Positions 1 through 8,769 of a stretch of DNA of 64,000 nucleotides are shown here, in pieces. Position 1 is the first letter of the stretch; each line of letters opens with the position of its first letter. The position numbers were made by a program, and so were the translations under genes. Source of the DNA: Roseibium sediminicola (GTDB lineage Bacteria > Pseudomonadota > Alphaproteobacteria > Rhizobiales > Stappiaceae); contig NZ_JALNMJ010000011.1 of the NCBI RefSeq assembly GCF_023156505.1, positions 62,001 to 126,000 of the forward strand, given 5' to 3'. Under the pieces are notes generated by a model, which worked only from the letters and a program-made list of their open reading frames with translations, was not told the DNA's origin and did not search any database.

Positions 1-622
1 CGATTCCGTCGGCCAGCACGATCTTCTTGAACAGACCAATCGCGAACAGGGTGCCGCCTACCGCAAGGTTCAGCACCAGCCTGCTCCGGAAGACCGGCAG
101 CCGGAACTGCGGGATGGTCTCCTTCTGCATCACGATCGGTCCTGCGATCAGCTGCGGAAAGAACACCACGAACAGCATGTAGCGTGCAAAGTCGCACTGC
201 TCGATGTCGCCCTTGTAGGTGTCGATCAGGAACGAGATCTGCTGGAAGGTGAAGAAGGAGATCGCCAGCGGCAGCACCAGATGCAACAGCGGAATATCTG
301 CGCCCGCGATGAGATTGGCGTTGCCGATGAAGAAATCGGCATATTTGAAGACCGCGATCAGGGCGAGATTGAAGACGATGCCTGTGATCAGGATGAAGCG
401 ATCGCGCACCTGCCGAAGCACCCGGTGAAAGCCGTAATTGATCACCACCGAGCCAAGCAGCAACGGCAGATAGACCGGCGTCCACCAGGCATAGAACACC
501 AGCGAGGCGATGGTCAGCCACCAGATGATGCCGTTTTCCCATCCCCAGTGCCGAAGCAGCAGATAGCCGAGCAGAACCGGCGGCAGAAACAGGTAGATGA
601 ATTCCAGGGAACTGAAAACCAT
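1..622 (-). CDS. algI: MBOAT-family O-acyltransferase, AlgI-like (3' end outside window)
   Basis: The reverse strand encodes an open frame beginning MVFSSLEFIYLFLPPVLL that runs off the window edge after about 207 residues. It is highly hydrophobic with several membrane segments and contains LPLAISFFTFQQISFLIDTY and FFPQLIAGPI, which are typical of the membrane-bound O-acyltransferase AlgI/DltB group. Such proteins pass acetyl groups across the inner membrane for O-acetylation of exopolysaccharides such as alginate. The catalytic histidines of the family lie further toward the C-terminus and are not visible. A strong AAGGAGGG ribosome site precedes the ATG, and only three bases separate it from the stop of the Sel1-repeat gene, so it is the last visible gene of the operon. 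The specific AlgI role is inferred from the Alg8/Alg44 neighbours. Confidence 0.85.
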   Translation of the reverse strand, partial: MVFSSLEFIYLFLPPVLLGYLLLRHWGWENGIIWWLTIASLVFYAWWTPVYLPLLLGSVVINYGFHRVLRQVRDRFILITGIVFNLALIAVFKYADFFIGNANLIAGADIPLLHLVLPLAISFFTFQQISFLIDTYKGDIEQCDFARYMLFVVFFPQLIAGPIVMQKETIPQFRLPVFRSRLVLNLAVGGTLFAIGLFKKIVLADGI

Positions 623-625
623 GGG

Positions 626-1852
626 TCAGCCCTCCTTTGACGGGGTCGGGAGCGGCGCTTTCCGCTCGATCGTGGTGAGGTTCGCTTCGTCCTGGCCCTT
701 CAGGTCCTTCAGCAGGCTGGTGCTGCCCTGGTGCCCGCGGTCCGCCCCCTTGCGGGCCAACTCCATAGCCCGTGTCCGGTCCTGCGGGACCAGCTTGCCT
801 TCGGCATAGAGGCGGCCGAGCTCTTCCATGGAGCCCGGATGGCCGGTGGCAACACCGCGTTCCAGAAAGTCGACGGCGTCTTCGGGGGCGAGATCATATT
901 GGCCCTTGAGATGGAGACGGGCGAGTGCTGTCAGGGCGCCGCCATGATCGGCCTTCGCCGCAAGACGCAGCCAGGTCAATGCCTCTTCGATCTGGCCTTC
1001 ATCCGGCGTTCCAGCCAGGACCATCCGGGCAAGGTCGTGCATGGCGCCGGCATCGCCAAGATCCGCGGAACGCAGGAACCACTCGCGCGCAAGGGCCTTG
1101 TCCGGCTCCATGAATTCGCCGTCGCGATAGATGCGGCCGAGCGTCTTGGCCGCGCTTGCCGAGCCATCGCGGGCCTTCTTTTCTAGTCCCGCCATGGCGC
1201 GCTCCGCCCAGAAGCGGGCCTTCTCCGGTTTCCGTGTCAGGCCGTACCGGCCGGTCTTCAGGATGCGGGCAAAGTTGATTGTCGAGGACGGATACCCGGC
1301 AATGGCAGCCTGCTCATAGTGGTGAAAGGCGGCCGTCAGATCCCGTTCGGTGCCGACACCGCGCTCGTAATGCTTGGCCAGCTGCACATGGGCTTTGGGG
1401 TAGTCCCAGGCGAGCGCCTTTTGAAACCATTGCAACGCGATCTCGGCGCATTTTTCGCCGGAGGAGCGCTGGAACAGGCGGCCGAGCTCATAGGCCGTTT
1501 CCCCCCTGAAGGCGAAGGAATACCGGACCGCTTCCATGAAGATCAGACGGGCCTGGTCAAGGTCCGCTTCCACGCCCCAACCGTTCTTGTAGGCCCGGCC
1601 GAGATGGTAGAGGGCCACCGGATGCCCGTCATTGGCGAGCTGTGTCAGGATGTCGGCTGCCGCGTCCCAGCGGCCGACCTTCTGGAGGCCGCGCGCCTGT
1701 TTGAGCATTTCCTCGATGGTCGGGTCGATCCGCTCGGATTTCACGGACCTGGACGGGGCTTCGGAGGTCAGGGCGACCGCGCCGGCCACACTGAAGACGG
1801 CCCCGAGCAGAAGGTATTTCCAGGGACGAAGAGTTGATTTGGTGCGGGTCAT
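626..1852 (-). CDS. Sel1/TPR-repeat periplasmic protein, AlgK-like
   Basis: This 408-residue protein starts MTRTKSTLRPWKYLLLGAVF, an N-terminal membrane anchor or uncleaved signal. The rest is tandem Sel1-type repeats (patterns such as ALYHLGRAYKNGWGV, PKAHVQLAKHYERGVG, GSMEELGRLYAEGKLVP) from about residue 60 to 370. Sel1-like proteins are helical scaffolds; in alginate systems AlgK (TPR/Sel1-like) holds the synthase-porin complex together in the periplasm. I chose the internal ATG because it has a GGGGGAT ribosome site and overlaps the stop of the upstream 47-codon gene as ATGA; the longer upstream frame is arginine-rich and reads as non-coding. Unlike AlgK there is no lipobox, so the AlgK role is an inference from operon position. 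Confidence 0.8.
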   Translation of the reverse strand: MTRTKSTLRPWKYLLLGAVFSVAGAVALTSEAPSRSVKSERIDPTIEEMLKQARGLQKVGRWDAAADILTQLANDGHPVALYHLGRAYKNGWGVEADLDQARLIFMEAVRYSFAFRGETAYELGRLFQRSSGEKCAEIALQWFQKALAWDYPKAHVQLAKHYERGVGTERDLTAAFHHYEQAAIAGYPSSTINFARILKTGRYGLTRKPEKARFWAERAMAGLEKKARDGSASAAKTLGRIYRDGEFMEPDKALAREWFLRSADLGDAGAMHDLARMVLAGTPDEGQIEEALTWLRLAAKADHGGALTALARLHLKGQYDLAPEDAVDFLERGVATGHPGSMEELGRLYAEGKLVPQDRTRAMELARKGADRGHQGSTSLLKDLKGQDEANLTTIERKAPLPTPSKEG

Positions 1853-1992
1853 CTCAGCATCCCCCTGTTTGTTTGACCGTCGGAAGCTCCGCCTGCGATG
1901 ACGCCTGTCATGACGGTCGCGACCAGCGCGCCGAGGACAATGCCCGAAGGGCAAATCTGGATTTCGTCGAGGCTGGTGGATCGCTTAGCCAT
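1849..1992 (-). CDS. Small single-pass membrane protein (47 aa) in the exopolysaccharide operon
   Basis: A short frame starts MAKRSTSLDEIQICPSG and has one hydrophobic stretch (GIVLGALVATVMTGVIAG, about residues 17-34) followed by a short polar tail. A good GGAGG site sits 8 bases before the ATG. Its start overlaps the end of the SGNH gene by 8 bases, and its stop overlaps the start of the Sel1-repeat gene as ATGA, so it fills the operon gap exactly and is probably translationally coupled on both sides. I recognise no family. By context it may be an accessory subunit of the synthase/acetylation complex; that function is inference only. Confidence 0.6.
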   Translation of the reverse strand: MAKRSTSLDEIQICPSGIVLGALVATVMTGVIAGGASDGQTNRGMLR

Positions 1993-3253
1993 TGGAGTGC
2001 CTCCACAGTCTGCAGGACGTTCCTTCCAGCAGTTCAAGGGTGCCGTCCTGATGGGTTTGAGTGACGTCTTCGTCGACGGCCGGGCAGGCCAGCAAGCCGC
2101 GCCGCTTCCGGGCGGTGACGGTTTCTGCCGAGGACGGATCGATCAGCTGCTGCAATTCGCCAACGATCTTGCGGGCCGGGTCCGAACCGAAATGATAGGC
2201 GTCGGTGAAATTCACGAGATCCCGCGTGAAGGCCGTGTCGTAGTCGAGATCGACCACCGGCGCGAGCGTCGCCAGCCGTTCGCGGAACTTGTGATTGGCA
2301 CCTGTCAGGCCGAAATCGGAGATGCGGCGCTGCATCTCGGAAATCGTCGGCGGGATCAGGAAGAACAGGTCGACGTCATTGTCCGCGCACCAGGCCGCGA
2401 TTTCCTCGACCATGGCCCAAAGGTCGCCCGATTGCTTGAAGCGGCGCCAATCGGCGGCGCCGTTGGTGCCGACCTGTTTGGCAAAGAGTTGCGGCAGGTC
2501 GCGCTCGATGGTGATGTCCGGCCAGAAACCGGCCCAGTGCCCGAGGCCGAGCCCGTGACCGCGGTAGACGGTTGGCAGGACGAGCGCACCTTTCGGCGTT
2601 TTCAGAGCACATTCTTCGCAGAGACTCGGATCAAGCAGGGCCTCGACGGAGAGCGTTTCAAGGGCGCCGAATTCCGCGGCCTTCGCACTTTGAACCGGAT
2701 GGAACGACAGGTTATCGACAACGTGACCGAGGGCCGGGTACCTGTCCGTCAGCAGGCTCCAGCCGGTCTTGGCGACAAACCAGTTGGTGTAGTAGCCGAA
2801 GGGATCGTCCGCCAGCGCGATGGCCTCCGGCACCCGGTTCATGCCGCCCTTGAAGCGGGCATCCATGGACCTGAGGGGCAGACTGACGATCAGGGTGTCG
2901 AGGTCGGCGGTCTCCTGAAGGTATTTGAACGTGTCGTAGATCTCGTAAACCGTGGCGCCGCCATAAGCGAAGTTGTAGACGTCGTTGCGGCCGAGTTCCT
3001 GCCAGTACCTGTCCTGCAGCGCCCGGGCGCGGCTGTCGCCGAGAATGACCGTCGACGCCTTGATGCGCGGATATTCGATCATCTTGTAGAGCGGGTAGTG
3101 CGCCTTGACACTGATCTCCTCCTTGTTGAGATCGAGATCGACCCAGCGATTGTGATCGTAGGCGTCGACCAACAGGTTGAAGGCAACAGGTGCAAGCGCC
3201 GCCAGCGCGGTCAGGGCGAGTGCTGCCGTATAGAGCTTTGGCTTCAGTCTCAT
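1985..3253 (-). CDS. SGNH-fold protein, probable polysaccharide O-acetyltransferase (AlgJ/AlgX-like role)
   Basis: The 422-residue protein has an N-terminal membrane/signal segment (residues about 7-28). VILGDSRARALQ gives a block-I GDS motif at residues 72-74, and the TDAYHFG stretch gives an Asp351-x-x-His354 pair, so a Ser-Asp-His triad of an SGNH hydrolase/transferase is complete. Periplasmic SGNH proteins such as AlgJ and AlgX transfer or hydrolyse acetyl groups on alginate, receiving acetyl from AlgI. Position between an Alg8/Alg44 pair and an AlgI-like gene supports that role. Sequence similarity to AlgJ or AlgX themselves is not obvious to me, so I give no symbol. AAGGGG lies 8 bases before the ATG. 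A 178-base gap separates it from the alg8-like gene and may hold a second promoter or processing site. Confidence 0.75.
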   Translation of the reverse strand: MRLKPKLYTAALALTALAALAPVAFNLLVDAYDHNRWVDLDLNKEEISVKAHYPLYKMIEYPRIKASTVILGDSRARALQDRYWQELGRNDVYNFAYGGATVYEIYDTFKYLQETADLDTLIVSLPLRSMDARFKGGMNRVPEAIALADDPFGYYTNWFVAKTGWSLLTDRYPALGHVVDNLSFHPVQSAKAAEFGALETLSVEALLDPSLCEECALKTPKGALVLPTVYRGHGLGLGHWAGFWPDITIERDLPQLFAKQVGTNGAADWRRFKQSGDLWAMVEEIAAWCADNDVDLFFLIPPTISEMQRRISDFGLTGANHKFRERLATLAPVVDLDYDTAFTRDLVNFTDAYHFGSDPARKIVGELQQLIDPSSAETVTARKRRGLLACPAVDEDVTQTHQDGTLELLEGTSCRLWRHSNG

Positions 3254-3431
3254 CGGATGGCCCCTTGAAGGTCATGTATTGAGCCAGGAGAAACAAGAAG
3301 CACGCCAGATGCCGTCGTACTGAAATATCTAATTAAAACAGCTACTTGCTCAGGGAATTCTGTTTTGCGAAAGCCGAAGCCTTCCGAATTTCGAAGTCAC
3401 GGTTTGCAAAATTGGAAAGCGGTGTCGGATC

Positions 3432-5027
3432 TCAGGCGGGCAGCCCGAGAACGACCGAGATCAGCCCGGCGCTGGGCGGATCGATCAGGCCGGCCATCAG
3501 GCAGACGCCCAAAAACAGCATCGTGACGTAGAGCAATGTCAGGTAGCTCGCCATCCAGTTCTGCAGCGTCGCGATCAGCCCGTCGCCCTCGCCGGCACGC
3601 TGGTCCCCCCGGTTGGACCAGCGCTGTTTGGACAGGCGGAAGATGCAGTAGACCTTCACGGAGGCATTGATCAGCTGATTGAAATAGAGAATGAACGGAT
3701 AGCTGAGATCGACCTTGCGCGCATACTGGTAGAGAAACAGCGACAGCAGCATCCGGGTGATGCAGATGAAGACCACGTAGCCGAACACGTAATAGGGATC
3801 GAACAGCACCGAGGTCGACAGGGCGAGCACCGGGCTGACCAGCATGGTCCACATGGACACCCGCTGATCCAGCAGGCACCACCAGATGAAGAACGGCATG
3901 CGTCCCGGGCCAAGCGCCAGGGCGCGCGAGCCGTTGCGCAGCATGTTGCCTGACCAGCGCCGGAAATTCTGCACCATCCGGTCCATGCCGGAGCCTTCGA
4001 TCACTTCCACCGTGTAGCCCATGGCGTCGGGCACATAGAGCATTCGGCAGCCGGATTGCAGCATGTAGTACCAGGTGCTCTTGTCGTCGCCGGAGAGAAA
4101 ACGGAACTTGCCCCAGAGCCAGTGCTCGAGATGGTCGGCTTCCAGCAGGCGGATGAACTTGAGTTTCACCAGGTGATTGGCGCGAAACACGGACATGCGG
4201 CCTGTCAGGGTCAGGACCCGGCCCGACAGGGAGTGGGACTGCATCGCCAGCCGGCGCTGGGCAAAGCGCATGGTCAGCCAGTTGGCTATCCAGCGCGGTC
4301 CGATGCACAGCACTTCCTCGTCGGTGGTACAGGCCTGCAGGTCCGGGTAAAGCTTGAACAGCGGCAGACAGGCACCGACGGCGTTTTTCGCCAGGATGAA
4401 GTCGCCGTCCATGAAGATGATCAGGTCATCGTCCTCGACTTCGCCGCGGCTCATGGCCCTCAGGACCAGGCCGATGGCGAGCCTCTTGCCCGGCTGGTTC
4501 TGGCGCACGACATGGAGCGTGACGTCGAGATCCGACCATTCCCTGGTCAAGAGGTTGGAAATCAGGTCTTCGTCATACCGGTCGCCCGAGCCGAGCCAGA
4601 TGGTGCCGGGCACGCCGGCATCGCGGATTTCCCGGCAGATCGAGCGGATGACCTTTTCCGTGATGTCCCGGTGTTCCTTGTAGGTGGTCATCATGAAATG
4701 CAGATGCCGGGGCCGCCAGCCCTCTTCCCAGACCTTGCGGCCGGCATCGCGCATGGACGGATAGACAAAGCGGCCGTAGATCCAGGCCCGAACGGCATGG
4801 GTGAACCACCAGCCATAGCGCCAGATGCCGAGGATCCCGATCACGAAGGTAATCTGGCGCGTCGCGGGGCTGTAAAAGACGTTTTCGAAGGTGGTCAGGC
4901 CGATGAAACAGACGCCGAAATAGAGCGTGATCTGGAACAGGGCAAACGGTGTCCACTTGGCCCAGCCCTTTGGCTGATCCGTGATTTCATCGACGTCATA
5001 GGCACGCGAAGACCTGTCCGGATCCAT
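3432..5027 (-). CDS. alg8: Alg8-like membrane glycosyltransferase (GT2), polymannuronate-type synthase
   Basis: The 531-residue protein has two N-terminal membrane segments (about 27-45 and 58-78), a cytoplasmic GT2 domain and several C-terminal membrane segments. The GT2 core shows a DGD metal/nucleotide motif at 207-209, SGDD at 312-315 (catalytic base region), and NFRRWSGNMLRNGSRALALG from 354, which corresponds to the QxxRW-type acceptor motif and closely resembles the Alg8 signature. Alg8 polymerises GDP-mannuronate while extruding the chain across the inner membrane. The start was set at MDPDRSSRAY because the ATG overlaps the preceding stop as TGATG; the longer frame adds 12 residues with no support. 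Its substrate could be another GDP-linked uronic acid or hexose. Confidence 0.85.
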   Translation of the reverse strand: MDPDRSSRAYDVDEITDQPKGWAKWTPFALFQITLYFGVCFIGLTTFENVFYSPATRQITFVIGILGIWRYGWWFTHAVRAWIYGRFVYPSMRDAGRKVWEEGWRPRHLHFMMTTYKEHRDITEKVIRSICREIRDAGVPGTIWLGSGDRYDEDLISNLLTREWSDLDVTLHVVRQNQPGKRLAIGLVLRAMSRGEVEDDDLIIFMDGDFILAKNAVGACLPLFKLYPDLQACTTDEEVLCIGPRWIANWLTMRFAQRRLAMQSHSLSGRVLTLTGRMSVFRANHLVKLKFIRLLEADHLEHWLWGKFRFLSGDDKSTWYYMLQSGCRMLYVPDAMGYTVEVIEGSGMDRMVQNFRRWSGNMLRNGSRALALGPGRMPFFIWWCLLDQRVSMWTMLVSPVLALSTSVLFDPYYVFGYVVFICITRMLLSLFLYQYARKVDLSYPFILYFNQLINASVKVYCIFRLSKQRWSNRGDQRAGEGDGLIATLQNWMASYLTLLYVTMLFLGVCLMAGLIDPPSAGLISVVLGLPA

Positions 5028-6622
5028 CAGAATGCCTCCAGCAGCTGCTCGGCCGTGCGCCAAACCAGATTGTTCCGGTGACGCTCGAAATAGACCACGA
5101 CGGGCGTGCCGCTTGGCGGCAAGTCAGCGCCGAGCGGTGCCAGGACAACCTGGGCCGAGCGCGCGTCCGGGGCGCGGAAGCGATAGGTTTCCGAGATCTC
5201 GTCGACAAATCCGGCAGTGCGGTCGATCATGCTGACCTCTGCCTCCTGCCAGCGGCCTTCGGCGGGCAGATAGAGCTTCGCCCTTGTGCCGATGCGCACC
5301 TGCAGCACCTCTTCCTGAGTGAGGAATGCCTGCACGGTTTCCGCGCCGGTTTCTTCGAGCACGAAGAGCGGTTCACCCTGTTTGACTGCGACCCCTGCCG
5401 GGTTAGGCGCATCGACAATCCGCCCGTTCAAGGGGGAGACGACCGTCTGCTTCGAGGTCTTGCCCGACAGGCTCGCGACCACCTCTTTCTGGTGATCCTT
5501 CTCGGCTTTCAGTCGTGCTGACCGGGCCTCCATCTCCGCCAGCCGGCCGGCGAAGGCATTGCCGGTGAAAAGCCGAATGCTGTCGCCACCGGCAATCAGC
5601 TCCTTCAGCTCCTCGATATGGATTTTCTTGCGCTCCAATTCGGAAACAAGCGATTCCAGTTCCAGTTCCGCAGCCTCAAGATCATCCGCACGCACAAGTC
5701 CTTTCGTGGACAGGTCCCGCATCCGCTGAACCTTCAAAAGAGCATTGTCCCGGGCAAGCTCCATGCCCACCAGCTGGGATTCCGCCTGGCGGACATTGTT
5801 GCGCGCCACCAGCGCATAGCCCTCGGACTTGCGCCTTTCCTCGGAGAGCAGCGTTTCGGTCTCGGCCAGTTCGGCCGTCGTCGAGGCGAGAACGGCTCGG
5901 GCCCGGCGCAGGTCCGCGCCATGATCGGTGTCCTCCAACTCTGCCAGCACCTGCCCAACTGTGATCTTGTCTCCTAGCCGGACAAGGTTTTCCGACACAA
6001 TGCCGGTCACTGGCGCTGTAACGGTCAGCCGCTCGGCGGCGACGACCGCGCTCTGGACTTCCAGCCGGAACAGTGTCGCGAAGATGTAAACGCCGACATA
6101 GCCGAACACCACTGCGCCCAGCGCGAAATAGAACAGCGTCATCACGATCTGTTTCACCGGCCAGCGCCGGACCGGCATAGCTTCGACCGGGTTGGGATCG
6201 GGTTTGATCGGCACCGGCGTTACCGGCGTGTCGATGCGCACGATCGTGTCGGCGACATCGGTCATCTTGCCGCGAACCAGATCCTCGATGAAATGCTGCA
6301 TCAACGCGGTTTCACGTTCGCCGAGCTCGGTGAAGCTAAAGGCAACCTCGCCGCTCGCCGCATCGACACGGACAACCGTGGCCTCTGTCTTCAGCGTGAT
6401 GTTGAAACCCTGGAAGGGCAGCGTACACAACAGCGTGTGGGTCGTGCCGGAGGCCGGAAGATTGTCCGAAAGCCCTGCGAGCCGGCAGCCGCCGAGGCCC
6501 CAGTCCGCGGCCGTGAAGGTGCGCTCCCCGAGCGTGACGCGCATCGGCGCCGCCACCCGGTAGTGCAGCCTTTGGCTGGGTCTTTCGTGAATGATCTCCA
6601 CAGAAGCAGGTCCTGAATACAT
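5027..6622 (-). CDS. alg44: Alg44-like PilZ and HlyD/MFP-domain co-polymerase
   Basis: The 531-residue protein has an N-terminal cytoplasmic PilZ domain (about 10-115), one membrane segment (about 157-185), and a periplasmic membrane-fusion-protein region with lipoyl-like hairpin and coiled coil (about 200-450). This PilZ-TM-MFP order is that of Alg44, the c-di-GMP-binding partner needed for Alg8 activity. The RxxxR motif is present (R18-L-H-Y-R22); the second motif reads DWGLGG at 40-45, so the usual serine of D/NxSxxG is glycine. The gene is the first of the operon and is coupled to the synthase gene. No clear ribosome site precedes the ATG, but the PilZ arginines lie soon after it, so the start cannot be much later. 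Confidence 0.85.
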   Translation of the reverse strand: MYSGPASVEIIHERPSQRLHYRVAAPMRVTLGERTFTAADWGLGGCRLAGLSDNLPASGTTHTLLCTLPFQGFNITLKTEATVVRVDAASGEVAFSFTELGERETALMQHFIEDLVRGKMTDVADTIVRIDTPVTPVPIKPDPNPVEAMPVRRWPVKQIVMTLFYFALGAVVFGYVGVYIFATLFRLEVQSAVVAAERLTVTAPVTGIVSENLVRLGDKITVGQVLAELEDTDHGADLRRARAVLASTTAELAETETLLSEERRKSEGYALVARNNVRQAESQLVGMELARDNALLKVQRMRDLSTKGLVRADDLEAAELELESLVSELERKKIHIEELKELIAGGDSIRLFTGNAFAGRLAEMEARSARLKAEKDHQKEVVASLSGKTSKQTVVSPLNGRIVDAPNPAGVAVKQGEPLFVLEETGAETVQAFLTQEEVLQVRIGTRAKLYLPAEGRWQEAEVSMIDRTAGFVDEISETYRFRAPDARSAQVVLAPLGADLPPSGTPVVVYFERHRNNLVWRTAEQLLEAF

Positions 6623-6833
6623 GTCGACACCGCGACAGTTGCAAACTTGATGCCACCCGAAGGGAGAGTCTCAGGTGACGGTTCCAGGCCGGCAGAAAGA
6701 GATAAGTCATTGAAATAATTCGTCTCACTCGGCGCGAGATTCGAATAGTTGCAAAATGGGAAGAAACGCGGGCGCTCCGCAAGGGTGTCGCATTTCCAAA
6801 AATGCAAAAAGCGGAAGGCCGGCTGAACGGAAA
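6623..6833 (-). promoter_or_regulatory. Leader region of the alginate-type operon
   Basis: No supported gene lies here. It is the upstream region of the alg44-like gene and contains AT-rich stretches (around 6700-6750) and several copies of a short ATTTGCAA/TTGCAAAA-like word. It probably contains the operon promoter, but I cannot place -35 and -10 elements with confidence. Confidence 0.35.
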
Positions 6834-6864
6834 CCGGGGTCGCATTTTGCAAAAGCGACCCCGG
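6826..6864 (-). terminator. Rho-independent terminator of the RTX gene
   Basis: A perfect 10-base stem (CCGGGGTCGC / GCGACCCCGG) with the loop ATTTTGCAAAA lies 9 bases past the RTX stop codon. On the minus strand it is followed shortly by TTTCC, a modest T-run. It separates the RTX transcript from the polysaccharide operon. Confidence 0.65.
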
Positions 6865-6873
6865 CGAGACCGA

Positions 6874-8769
6874 TCAGAACAGGAAACAGTTGCTTTCGTA
6901 CAGGGCTTCGATGCTCTGCGTGCCGACATTGTGCAAGGTGCAGACGTCCTTGTAGGTGCCGTCGCCGTTAAGGTCGACCGACAGGGTCGTGTCGTCGTGC
7001 AAGGCAATGGCCTGCAAGCGGCCGAGGAAGCTCTGGTTGTCCAGCTGCCCAGCCAGATGGCTAAAATCGAGCAGATCGGTTCCGATCTCGAAATCGAGGA
7101 TGTCATCGGTCCCGCTCAGGTCGTAAGTCCTGAAGACAAACGTGTCCGCGCCTGCGCCACCGGTCAGCGTGTCGGCTCCCTGAAGGCTGCGGATCTGATC
7201 ATCACCGGCACCGCCGTCGATCACGTTGACACCCTTCGAGCCTTTCAGGATGTCGTTGCCGCCACCGGAGGTGATGTTGTCGATGAATTTCAGCGTGTCC
7301 GTGCCGATCTCCAGGCCATGGGCGCGCTTGTTGTGGAGCGAGACCGACAGGTCTACGTCAAAGGCGGAGTAGTCGACCGTGTCGGTGCCCTGGCCGCCAT
7401 GCATCATGTCGTTGCCGGCATCGCCGAAGAACGTGTCGTCTCCGTGACCGCCATAAAGCTGGTCGTCCTGGTGACCGCCATGAAGCTGGTCATTGCCGGC
7501 ACCACCCTTCAGAACGTCCGCGCCATAACCGCCGAACAGCACGTCGTCTCCGGACCCGCCGATCAGCGTGTCATCGTCATGACCGCCGTCGAGCGTGTCG
7601 TTGCCGGTGCCGCCGTTCAGCGTGTCGTCACCGCTGTCGCCATAAAGGGCATCGTTGCCGTTGTTGCCGTTCAGCAAGTCATCCTGTTGGCCACCGTAAA
7701 GCGTGTCGTCGCCCGAGTTGCCGTAGAGCTTGTCAGAGCCGGACCCGCCATGAAGCGCATCGTTGCCGCTGCCGCCATGCAGGTCGTCATGACCATTGTT
7801 GCCATAAAGCTGGTCGTTGCCGGACCGGCCGTGCAGTTCATCCGCACCGTCGCCGCCGAAAAGCGTGTCATTGTCGCTGCGCACAACAACAGAGGTGTTT
7901 TCGCCGGCGCCAGTTTCGGGATCCCTTCCCCCGGTTTCCTGCGTGTAATGCGCGTTGAGCAACAGCGCATTGGCGATACCGATGTCCACCGTGAAGACGC
8001 TGTCGTCGAAATCCCGGTCACCGCCATTGAACAGATCCTCGAAGCCGAGCGTGATTGTGCCGGCATCTGTCTTCAAGACACCCGTTGTGTGCAGGATCCC
8101 GTCCGGATTGAGCGCCACCGTGTCGCCATAGGCGGCGGTGTGATACGGGTCGGTCCGGATCATCGTCTTCGCGCTATCCGGCGCGATGTGGTAGAGCCGC
8201 GGCGCGGTGCTGTCGAGCGTCGCTACCGAGCCGTCGGCGTTCAGAAACTGCAGCGTGCCATTTTCCATGTCGAGGCCGGCATAGCCGTTGTTGCGGCTGT
8301 AGCCGTTCGAGATGATGAAAAAGGCAATCTTGTCGCCGGACTGGACGTCGAGATATTCACGCGACTGTCCCTGGATCAGATCGCCGCCGCTGCCCTGCAG
8401 CGAGGCGTTCGGCCAGATGAACCGAACATCCGTGATCATGCCGTCATCGGCGACCTTGTAATAGCCGAACGTATTGCGATAGCCGGCGGTCTCGCCTTCG
8501 AATACGACCGAGACGGGATAGTTGTCGGCAATCTCGACGGAGGTAATCTGGACCAGGGCCGGACCGCCGGAACCATAGAGAATGTCATCACCGCTGTTGC
8601 CGTGGAGAATATCGTCGCCGGTGCCGCCCCAGACTTCGTCATTACCGTTGTGGCCGGAGAGAATGTCGTCGCCGAACCGGCCGGACATGACATCCGACAG
8701 ACTGGTACCGTTCAGCACGTCATCATCATGCGTCCCGATCACGGGATGTGTTGCTGGCAAACTTGCCAT
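6874..8769 (-). CDS. Secreted RTX calcium-binding protein with DUF4114-like domain
   Basis: The 631-residue protein has RTX nonapeptide repeats (GGxGxDxLx type) at about 15-66 and again at about 300-470, a non-repeat domain at about 80-265 ending in GGDRDFDDSVFTVDIG that matches the DUF4114 pattern, and a C-terminal region (about 480-631) with the TGGAGADTFVF motif common near type I secretion signals. There is no N-terminal signal peptide, as expected for type I export. It binds Ca2+ outside the cell; a matrix or adhesion role next to an exopolysaccharide operon is likely but inferred. AAAGGAG is 8 bases before the ATG. No dedicated HlyB/HlyD/TolC genes are in the window. Confidence 0.85.
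   Translation of the reverse strand: MASLPATHPVIGTHDDDVLNGTSLSDVMSGRFGDDILSGHNGNDEVWGGTGDDILHGNSGDDILYGSGGPALVQITSVEIADNYPVSVVFEGETAGYRNTFGYYKVADDGMITDVRFIWPNASLQGSGGDLIQGQSREYLDVQSGDKIAFFIISNGYSRNNGYAGLDMENGTLQFLNADGSVATLDSTAPRLYHIAPDSAKTMIRTDPYHTAAYGDTVALNPDGILHTTGVLKTDAGTITLGFEDLFNGGDRDFDDSVFTVDIGIANALLLNAHYTQETGGRDPETGAGENTSVVVRSDNDTLFGGDGADELHGRSGNDQLYGNNGHDDLHGGSGNDALHGGSGSDKLYGNSGDDTLYGGQQDDLLNGNNGNDALYGDSGDDTLNGGTGNDTLDGGHDDDTLIGGSGDDVLFGGYGADVLKGGAGNDQLHGGHQDDQLYGGHGDDTFFGDAGNDMMHGGQGTDTVDYSAFDVDLSVSLHNKRAHGLEIGTDTLKFIDNITSGGGNDILKGSKGVNVIDGGAGDDQIRSLQGADTLTGGAGADTFVFRTYDLSGTDDILDFEIGTDLLDFSHLAGQLDNQSFLGRLQAIALHDDTTLSVDLNGDGTYKDVCTLHNVGTQSIEALYESNCFLF

Noticed and set aside
1898..3268. 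456-codon plus-strand frame
   Set aside because: Shadow of the SGNH gene; no family features, while the minus strand has a Ser-Asp-His set and a ribosome site.
7400..7870. Short regular repeats that could suggest a CRISPR array
   Set aside because: They are 27-base coding periods of RTX nonapeptides in frame with the protein, without unique spacers.
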